From: Xanthostigma xanthostigma
Taxonomy: Eukaryota; Arthropoda; Insecta; Raphidioptera; Raphidiidae
DNA: 64,000 bases
Direction of reading: 5' to 3'
Assembly (NCBI GenBank): GCA_963575645.1
Contig: OY754466.1
Span: forward strand, 45,850,001-45,914,000
The position numbers were made by a program, and so were the translations under genes. Positions within the stretch are counted from its first letter, which is position 1. Each line of letters starts with the position of its first letter. The notes under the pieces are model-generated. The model did no database searches. It was given only the letters and a program-made list of their open reading frames with translations, and was not told the DNA's origin. This document shows, in pieces, positions 56,573-64,000 of the stretch.

Positions 56573-57036
56573 CTAAGTAGATAGTCAATTGTTTGTGTAA
56601 ATGTGCATAAAGAATTTAAAGCGGAATTATGGACAGTCATAGTTCATAATTAAATTTTACTATGACGCGCTATGACTGTGCATAAATTGTGATATGATTT
56701 AGTTAAATTTTGTCTTTGAACATCTAAATGCACAGATCTTTATTTTATACTTTGCAGTAAATATAAACACAATTGTTTTTTTTTATTCTTCGAACATTTT
56801 ATATTGTTTTCAGTTGAAAAGATTGATTAACTAATTTTTTTTTAATTGTTTTGAAATTTTTATGTTTTTTTTTTTAATATTTTATATAGTACGTGTAAAC
56901 GAAGATTAGCATTTTATTCAATGTGGTAAATCTTCGTAAAATTCCAGGTAGTACATAATTCTCATTTATTTAAGCGGTTCATCCTCCATGCATTTCTTTA
57001 TTCTAAAATTGTTCGTATGAACCGCTGGGGGGGCTA

Positions 57037-57571
57037 TGTAACGATTCAAAACTTTTATATTACATTGTACGTAGTTTAGAGGTAATAATTAGAATTGGGT
57101 ATTTACTGTACTTGTCTATTTGTTTTGTCACGGCGCGTGTCAATTTTGGTTTTGGCATGTTGAACGACGCAGTGAAATAAAGAAAAAAATATGTTTTTTG
57201 TCTGAAAAAAGGCGGTAGCTTTTAAAAGGTTGAAATAGAATGTATTAAAATAAGCTGTGAAAAAGTGTTGAAATATTTCTTTTAAATCACATCAGGGAGA
57301 ATCTGGAGTACTTGGTGATCTACCGATCCAAATTTCTTTTTGTATGTGTCGTTTAATTGATTATTTTTCACTTTGTCAATCCCAATCACATTAACATATC
57401 AGAAATTTTCTGTGTGTACATTCTAAGATATCTTGTTAACAACAATTTTATAATAAAACAGTCAAAATAAATATTTTAAATTGTTTATTAATTTTATTAA
57501 AATTTATTTTAAATTATATTACGAGACGATTACGTGAGTTTATCCGAAACAGTCCAAAGCTAATCGTTTCA
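57037..57571 (+). repeat. 3' LTR
   Basis: 535 bp, the direct repeat of 55024-55558 at an offset of 2013. The matching AATAAA at about 57176 may end the element's transcript. The host flank with the second ACAC begins at 57572. Confidence 0.95.
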
Positions 57572-57615
57572 ACACACATACATCAATTAGAAAGTGATCT
57601 GAAACGATTCCCTGA

Positions 57616-57930
57616 GTATAATACGCGCCACGGATCTAAAAGGTTCGGAAGTTAGTCACAAACAGCGTCGCAAAGACACATTTTAGTGCTGTTGATACTC
57701 CCACCACCTCCCAGCTACCTGCAGAGAACGTGCGCTCGTCGATGATTGACCGTGATCGCTCGTTGCCTTTGTCACTTGTCGCTTTCCTGCTTTAAAGTAC
57801 AGTAGCTATTGTCAAGTTGCTATTGCTATTTTAGTTTTGTTGAGTTGCGAGTTTGTAGTTTTTCAATAGACTACAAGCTCGCATTCGCATCTAACTTCCG
57901 AGCCTTTTAGATTCGTGGCGCGTATTATAC
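57616..57930. mobile_element. MITE with GTATAATACGCGCC ends, 315 bp
   Basis: GTATAATACGCGCCACGGAT at the left is inverted at the right (ATTCGTGGCGCGTATTATAC), with TCGGAAGTTAG blocks inside. It begins 40 bp after the second ACAC of the LTR element. A half copy is at 50649. Confidence 0.85.
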
Positions 57931-57934
57931 CTAC

Positions 57935-59081
57935 ATATATGTATTCAAATCCCAAAAAATAATCGTCCTGATCCCTAAATCCAATACTTCCTTGTATACC
58001 ATTGCAGAGACGCGGCCGGGAAGTAAAAATTGAAGTGCGATCTGTTTTTTTTTTTTTTTAACACAATAGAAAATGGCCGACGGATGAAATAAATCTCGCT
58101 ACATATTTTCGCGTGAGCGTTTGCCAGAAAAAAAAACCGTGACTGCAGAGTTTTGAAGGAATGTAAATACTAAACAAAAACAAAAATATTGTGTTGCTCA
58201 AGTAATCTCCGTAAATATCAGTCTCGTGGTGGCGTAATAAATGTACTCCGTACATAAATAAGTATATACTATTATATACAGTTGAGGTCCGTTTATATAT
58301 TGCTGTTTATAAATTATACAGACCAGTATGTAATTATTATGTTGTCTTTCTGGAAGCATCAGGTGGTATTTTTAACATCATTCACACAGTGTGTTGCGGT
58401 GTATTCATATTTTATAATATGTATTTTTGTAGGCTTTACTCTGACAAGTCTTGACCTCAGATTATTTTGTAAAATATTGTAAGACATTTAACGCAATATT
58501 GACGTTGGTATAGTGTCCGCTGCGAGAGTTGAAGCCAGACACGTCATCAATAATATGGTAGTGAACGCCTACTTGCCCGCAGACAGTGGCGTGTGGAATA
58601 AATTCGACATGTCCATTTATAGCGGTAGAATAAAAATAAACACTCGACGCACATGGATCTCCGAAACAGCAAGCTAGAAGGCGAGCGCAATGCGTTCACG
58701 TCACTATGACGCTGTGGCTTCATCTTTCACCGCAACTATACCATTTTTTCGTACGTCAATGAAACCCTTCTTTCGGGGCATAAACATTAATGCTGTTTGT
58801 TACGAAGAATTAATTTAATGGTTAACCTATATCTGCTATGAGTCTATGACTTACCGTTCGAGTTTTTCATCAGCAAAACAATGAATTTGAAGGATGAAAG
58901 TTCAAACACACTAAAAGTTTCGACAGTGATAATCGGAGTAAAAGCCGCTGCACATGAAGTTGGTTTTGGCGCTAGATTTGGCTGCTGGGTTTCAAGCGTG
59001 CTGTCGCGCTGGATTTCGTTATGGCTTTTATATGTTCGCTTCATACGATACGTGTAACGAAGCTGGTTTTGCAGATTGGTC
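57935..59081. other. No gene recognised
   Basis: Holds a T run at 58046-58060 and short open frames on both strands with no known motif. No clear repeat ends. Confidence 0.4.
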
Positions 59082-59418
59082 TGGTGATGTGCCGGATATC
59101 CGTATCCCCGGAAATCCGAGGGAGAAAAATATCTGTATCCGTTACATTTTGACGGATCTTTTATGTTATTAAATTTCATTATGTAGGTATTTGAAATTCT
59201 AAATATAAGTAGCAATGAAATACTATTAAATTCCATTTAAATTAATTTTTATTTTATTTAAATCACATATTGATATTTGGCACATTTATATTGCAAAAAT
59301 TAAATATTTAAACATTTATTGTAGTGAGTTATCAATAGTACCTGATTAAAAAAAATTGTAATCCGTATTCGTATCCGTATCCGCGGATATACATTTTTAA
59401 CGATCCGGCACATCACTA
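59082..59418. mobile_element. hAT MITE (TAGTGATGTGCCGG family), copy 2
   Basis: Ends TGGTGATGTGCCGGATATCC and GATCCGGCACATCACTA, with ATCCGTATCC words as in 38543-39061. It is shorter because it lacks the inner hairpin. The flanks do not show the same 8 bp, so it is older or rearranged. Confidence 0.8.
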
Positions 59419-59523
59419 GTAGGTACCTTACCACCTATGTTGATTGCACACTCTGTTATTTTGGTATTCCCCAAAATGATCGTGAGGAACGTAGGTGCCT
59501 ACTTGAATCGAATGAGTTTGTTA

Positions 59524-60172
59524 AGCAGCCCCTAGACGATCAATATATTGCACAATATATTGCACAATAATCGATATTGTACAATAATATTGAACGTCTG
59601 TAGATCATATTGAAAGATTGCGCAATATATTGAGTCAATCAAAAAGAGTTTGATTTTTATTGTGCAATCTAGTAAATATTGCATCGTCTGCGGGCAATAT
59701 TGTGCAATACTGGTTCAGTTGTGTGTTAACAGTGATAAAGGTAACATCTATAATGGCTACAAAGGGAAAAGATCTCGCATTATAGTATCTCTTTTTTGAA
59801 TTTCAAGCGTAACCATTCTCAAGAGTTCATCAAATAATGTACTATCTAGTCGCAAAAAGTTTTGAAAATCACTTGGTTCACTAATTCTCAGTTCACTTAA
59901 CAGATTTTCATGAGTGTACTTATTTCTTTCTTTAAACCATTCCTTCATCCACCTACGCTTCCTTTTCTCTCTTTTTTTTTTGCAGCTATAACTAATGCAA
60001 TGGCCACACAACTTGCTGTCTTCTTATTATTCCACATGTTGACTGCACAAGTATCAGCCGTGAACTAATTTATTGTGCAATAATATTGCATCGTGTGGGT
60101 TGGCCAACGTATTCTATTGCACAAAATATTGTACAATATATTGACGTAAATATTGATCGTCTAGGGGCACCT
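59524..60172 (-). mobile_element. PIF/Harbinger element, internally deleted
   Basis: Ends AGCAGCCCCTAGACGATCAA and TTGATCGTCTAGGGGCACCT are inverted with two or three mismatches. TTA stands on both sides (59521-59523 and 60173-60175), the Harbinger target. ATATTGTGCAATA words crowd both ends and may bind the transposase. It is 649 bp with part of a transposase gene on the minus strand. Confidence 0.88.
59757..60011 (-). pseudogene. Harbinger (ALP1-like) transposase N-terminal fragment
   Basis: 84 residues: KRRWMKEWFKERNKYTHENL, then LLSELRISEPSDFQNFLRL and FDELLRMVTLEIQKRDTIMR. The order RRW, a basic segment, DF..FLR, FDELL..V...I.K.DT is that of PIF/Harbinger transposases before the catalytic DDE region. 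It stops shortly after this point, near the element's left end, so the nuclease domain is gone. Confidence 0.8.
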
Positions 60173-60258
60173 TTAGTTGTACAGAATTACAGAATCGCTG
60201 CGGCTATTTGAATAATGAATGGCTGGAACAGTTCATGTTACGAGCGCCCGTAGGTAGC

Positions 60259-60284
60259 TGTGTGTGTGTGTGTGTGTGTGTGTG
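60259..60284. repeat. (TG)13 microsatellite
   Basis: Thirteen TG units without interruption. Confidence 0.9.
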
Positions 60285-60557
60285 GAAAGAAGAGACGATA
60301 ACGAGTATATAATAGCTGGTTTTATTGTGTGCATATTTAACATTCCATCTACGCATATTCGAATTCACCTATTCTGTTTGTTTGGTGCGTGTTAAACGTC
60401 AGGTAAAATGTCAGTTTCACCCAAAGACGTAATAGTATGTAAATGGACCTAGCATTCCCTACATTAGTTAATACAATGTAGTTATGACAACACTTAACAT
60501 AAGAGAGAAACACTCGTCTTTTTCTAAATACCGTTGACACATACCTACCTACGATAT

Positions 60558-60692
60558 GTTCCAAGCAGCCGGCAAACAGTAACGAAACCGTCGCGCGCAT
60601 GCGCAGTAGCTAAAACGAAACTATCGTTTTTGGAACACGTTTTAGCTATCTGCGCATGACGGTTTCGTTACCGTTTGCTGGCTGCTTGGAAC
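60558..60692. mobile_element. Short hairpin MITE
   Basis: GTTCCAAGCAGCCGGCAAAC and CGAAACCGTC...GCGCAGTAGCTAAAACG form the left arm; the right arm inverts them with few mismatches. A single arm of the same family, GTTCCAAGCAGCCAGCAAAC, lies at 39094-39160. Confidence 0.8.
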
Positions 60693-60699
60693 GTACTTA

Positions 60700-61951
60700 T
60701 AGATGTGCAGTTTTGAAGAGTATAAAAACGACAATAGATTAAATCTTATATTGTAGATTTTAGATTTATTTAATCCATATATCTATTAATTAACTATATG
60801 AGTCATTGCCTATCTACTATCTACGTATCGAAAATATATCTGCGTCTCTTTCTTCGATGTAATTCCCTGATTTCTCCGATGATAGGATTGGTTGATGTAC
60901 TTGCATTCAATCTGAATAAAGTATCTCTGTTTCATAAACTTTGTCTTTTTCTATGACGTTAATATGGACGTACCCAGCTTTTGGCCCAGAAGGGGGCAAA
61001 TTACAAATTCCTTAAGCCGGGTCTCCCGTGCTTGTTTTGCCCTCCTGGATACGCCAGTGCTTACGGCGTAAAAAAAGACAGAAGTATATGTTTGCACCCT
61101 AATGGTTCGATTGCGATTTTATTCCTATGCTCAGTATAGAATAAAAGTATATGATTTAATCAAATTTAACTGACAAAACCTTTGATATTCTACACCTAAG
61201 GTAAAAGGTATTTACTTGGTGAAATGACAGGTTGGGATTATTATTTCGTGATACCTTACATACATTGCTTAACCATCGTTAAAAATTCTTAAAAATCGGG
61301 AACAACTCTAAATTCATCATAATCATGCATTCATTCACAGCAAAATCGCTAAAAATATTTAAATAATACTCACGTGGTTTCTTTTAATCAACACTAAACA
61401 TTTTGAAGATGAATTGCTAAAATATGTAAAGAAACAATCAGTAATATATAAAATTAAATGTTGTGAAGAAATATTTTACATATTTGCTAACGATCATAAT
61501 TACGCATTGCAAATAATTTAGAAATGTTTTCGGAGTAATTTGAATTTAAAATTGAGCCATTATAATATTTAACAATCTTATTGCACGGATTAAAGAACGA
61601 CAGCTGTTGAATCACGCCGGATTAATTACCAACAAACATATTGTGTTATACCGTGTTTTTTCGATGTAAGTGGATTTTTTAACAATGAATCATATTTTTA
61701 CAGTGCTGCATTAATTTGATACTAATTCGTTTTGTGTGATGTTGAATAAGTAGATTTCCATTTTTTAACAAGTTTGAAATTTGATAATGTTTCTGATTAC
61801 ATGTACTCAATGCAACAAAGAACTTCACTATCGATGACTACAGCATTAACGTCATATTATTTCGATTATTATTTGAGTTACAACGAGAGATAAAACACAT
61901 TTGAAACACAAACCGAAAGTTCGTGTTATCCATTTCTAAGCAAACTAGTCG
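60700..61951. other. No gene recognised
   Basis: CATAGGAATAAAATTGC at 27910 has its inverted counterpart near 61115, and TTAGGGTGCAAA nearby pairs likewise, so part of 61065-61140 is a dispersed repeat. GGGGGCAAATTAC and CTGGATACGCCAGTG at 60990-61062 look like an end of another small element. The rest is AT-rich. Confidence 0.4.
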
Positions 61952-62378
61952 TTACCCGCAGCTTCGCACGCGATTGAGACGAAACACATTATTTGGCATA
62001 GTTACTCCTTTCTTGACGTAGACACCCATCCCCCCGAATACATTTCTAAATTGATCAGGTGATCAACGTTCTGGCAAACCTTGAAAATGACACCCATGTT
62101 CATTTTTAGACTATTTATCTCTTTTCAGGTGTTGTTTTTGAAAAAGTATGAAACACGTGTTTATTTGTTGACAGAGGGGTAATCCTGCACATTTTCGAAT
62201 TATATGATTTCTCTATGCAAATTTTGAACCCTCGTTATACCCTTTTAGGGGTTGAATTTTCAAAAATCCGTTCTTAGCGGATGCTTACGTCATAATAACT
62301 ATCTGTGTGCCAAATTTCAGCCCAATCCGTCTAGTGGTTTGATCTGTGCGTTGGTAGATCAGTCAGTTTCCTTTTATA
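61952..62378 (+). repeat. RTE-like repeat fragment
   Basis: Starts GTCGTTACCCGCAGCTTCGC, related to 29951, and near its end has GCCAAATTTCAGCCCAATCC and CTAGTGGTTTGATC. It is interrupted at 62381 by a TA-flanked MITE. Confidence 0.6.
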
Positions 62379-62380
62379 TA

Positions 62381-62943
62381 CAGTATGTAAACACGTAAGG
62401 TGCACATAGGGAAATTAACATTGGGAAAAAATGACTGAATCAGAGTGAGCCCTGAAATCTTGTTTTTCAGTTTGACAGATAATATTCTTTTGCAAAATGA
62501 ATGTGTATACTACCGAAGAAAATATTCAAATGATTACAACATAATCGGACTTTTTTATTAATGGGACATTACATTCCCAAAAATACTTAAATATGGTTAG
62601 AGATGAAATATCTCCGCCTATTCGTGTTGAACCTAAAGACATTGAGTCACTGATTTACCAACGCGCATGCGTCATACCAGTCAGACAATTTTTTAATGAA
62701 ATGAGATGGAGTTGTATTTTTGTTTTATTTTTGTACAAAAAAATTAAAATAATGATTTATAAGAGCTTTTTATTATTAAAAAAACCAAGTAAAATAAAAA
62801 TAAATCAAAATAAAATAGAAATCCTCAAGATTACCACGATAATTCAATAGAAATAACAATTAATGCAGTCATGGCTAACTCTGATCCAAGTATTTTCTCC
62901 CAATGCTAATTTCCCTATGTGCACCTTACGCGTTTACATACTG
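62381..62943. mobile_element. Tc1/mariner-like MITE, TA-flanked
   Basis: Ends CAGTATGTAAACACGTAAGG and CCTTACGCGTTTACATACTG are inverted with one mismatch, and match further in (GTGCACATAGGGAAATTA). TA flanks both sides (62379-62380 and 62944-62945). An open frame at 62593-62850 (+) has no motif I recognise as a transposase. Confidence 0.88.
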
Positions 62944-62945
62944 TA

Positions 62946-63318
62946 TATAGGTATAGCTTGGACTTATTAGATGATTCACAGTATTTCGACGGGTTGACCA
63001 CAACAACGTTACAATCCGCGAATTCATCGTTTCCACTTCCGTGCAGGTTTTTCTATTGTTTTTATTTCGGTTTATTTTTATATACGGTTGCCAGAAATAG
63101 ATTTAATGTTGCGAAAATGATATACGTCGTTTCTATTTTAAGTATCTACGCCTCCGCTTAAAGATTAACAATCGCGCAATCAAGGTCGCCGCAACGTCTT
63201 GTGCTTGTAATTGACGATTTTCAGCGAATTAACTGTGACACGTGCGGATACCATATAAAATTACTACTCGACGTGAAAAATTAACATTCTCATTCAGAGG
63301 CCAAAATAAATTGATCTC
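62946..63318. other. No gene recognised
   Basis: AT-rich; the open frame at 62919-63161 (+) overlaps the MITE end and shows no known motif. Confidence 0.4.
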
Positions 63319-63322
63319 TTAA

Positions 63323-63864
63323 GGGGAGATATCCACCTAGGAGCCGGAAAAGAAGGTCATTTTTGTGAATTTTTTCAAGGAAAACTATGTGAATTTTTGG
63401 ATTTGGAGTTGTACTATCTAAAAGTATTCACATTCAGAAATGTTACATTTATTTTTTTTTATTTAATAATATCAAAAATTGACAAGATTTTTGTATGATC
63501 TTTGGAGCGCCGTAAAAAGATCTGCGTAATCCCACTGGCGTTTCTTCAAAAATCATCTAAAACAAAAATATTAAATTAGATACTATAATCTAGTACTTGT
63601 CATAGAATATTTTTTTTTTTGGCTACTTAGTTTTTGTTTAATAGGCAAAATAATAATTTTTGGTCCATAAATCGCTATTTATGTTCAAACATCCGCCATT
63701 TTGTCCTAAATCGATATTTTCAAAATCGGTTATGACAAGTAGGTACCTACCTACTAGATAAATTTTTGTTTTTTTTTCGTTTTAGATGATTTTTGATTCA
63801 CATAGTTTTCCTTGAAAAAATTCACAAAAATGACCTTTTCCGGCTCCTAGGTGGATGTCTCCCC
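63323..63864. mobile_element. TTAA-flanked MITE (piggyBac-type target)
   Basis: TTAA at 63319-63322 and 63865-63868 brackets inverted ends GGGGAGATATCCACCTAGGA and TCCTAGGTGGATGTCTCCCC. Inverted similarity runs on for about 80 bp, through AAGGTCATTTTTGTGAATT and CAAGGAAAACTATGTGAAT. TTAA is the target of piggyBac transposases; no transposase is present. Confidence 0.88.
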
Positions 63865-64000
63865 TTAAGGGATGAAACTATGGAACGTTCACAAAACGCC
63901 ACTATTCATCTTTGCGTCGTCAGAAGATGGTTAAAATTTTAATTACCTTCAGATGATGCGAACATGGTTTGCGAAACTGCGTCGATGGAAAAGTTTGTTG

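Larger units (their letters stand above)
55024..57571 (+). mobile_element. LTR retroelement carrying a captured ArfGAP gene
   Basis: A 2548-bp element with LTRs at both ends and a 4-bp duplication ACAC at 55020-55023 and 57572-57575. The ends TGTAACGATT and AATCGTTACA are inverted. A primer-binding site TGGCGCCCGAA at 55561-55571 fits a tRNA-Lys primer, and a G-rich tract (about 57027-57033) precedes the 3' LTR as polypurine tract. The inside has no gag, protease, RT, RNase H or integrase, only a SMAP-like sequence and untranslated DNA, so the element is nonautonomous. A Ty3/Gypsy-like family is likely from ends and duplication length but cannot be proved without pol. LTR identity says the insertion is recent. 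Confidence 0.93.

Overview
This is nuclear DNA of an animal, most likely an insect. The window is AT-rich, has spliced genes with short GT-AG exons, and is packed with DNA transposons (hAT, pogo/Tigger, PIF/Harbinger, TTAA-type), foldback MITEs and RTE-like or tRNA-derived repeats. Species or order cannot be fixed from the sequence; several repeat tails resemble ones common in Lepidoptera and Hemiptera (from memory). No bacterial operon, CRISPR array or rRNA is present.

Layout. (1) 1-7000, + strand: the last seven coding exons of a FER/FES (Drosophila Fps85D) non-receptor tyrosine kinase, giving the SH2 and kinase domains. Its N-terminal F-BAR part should lie upstream of the window. (2) 7000-13400: convergent intergenic DNA filled with transposon remnants. 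(3) 13552-17286, - strand: a complete eight-exon gene for translation initiation factor eIF2B subunit alpha (301 residues). One intron carries a foldback MITE and another a cluster of palindromes. (4) 17300-55000: about 38 kb with no convincing coding exon. It holds many MITEs, non-LTR fragments, a (TA)103 tract, a 2.4-kb hAT element nested in a Tigger-like element, and a 2-kb foldback element inserted in a tRNA-like sequence. Three GC-richer islands (about 23.4-23.97, 33.9-34.6 and 51.17-51.33 kb) look like promoters or first exons. The first ends in an ATG directly followed by a splice donor. They may be alternative starts of a gene continuing to the right (inference). (5) 55020-57575: a compact LTR retroelement, bounded by a 4-bp target duplication, with two 535-bp LTRs that differ at one base. 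Instead of gag-pol it carries an intronless, broken copy of a host ArfGAP gene of the SMAP type. This is the most striking object in the window. (6) 57600-64000: more MITEs, including a Harbinger remnant and a TTAA-flanked element.

The two intact host genes act in unrelated processes (tyrosine signalling and control of translation initiation) and are tail to tail, so no joint regulation is suggested. Most of the remaining structure is transposon biology: many nonautonomous elements still show exact target-site duplications, and nested insertions give relative ages.
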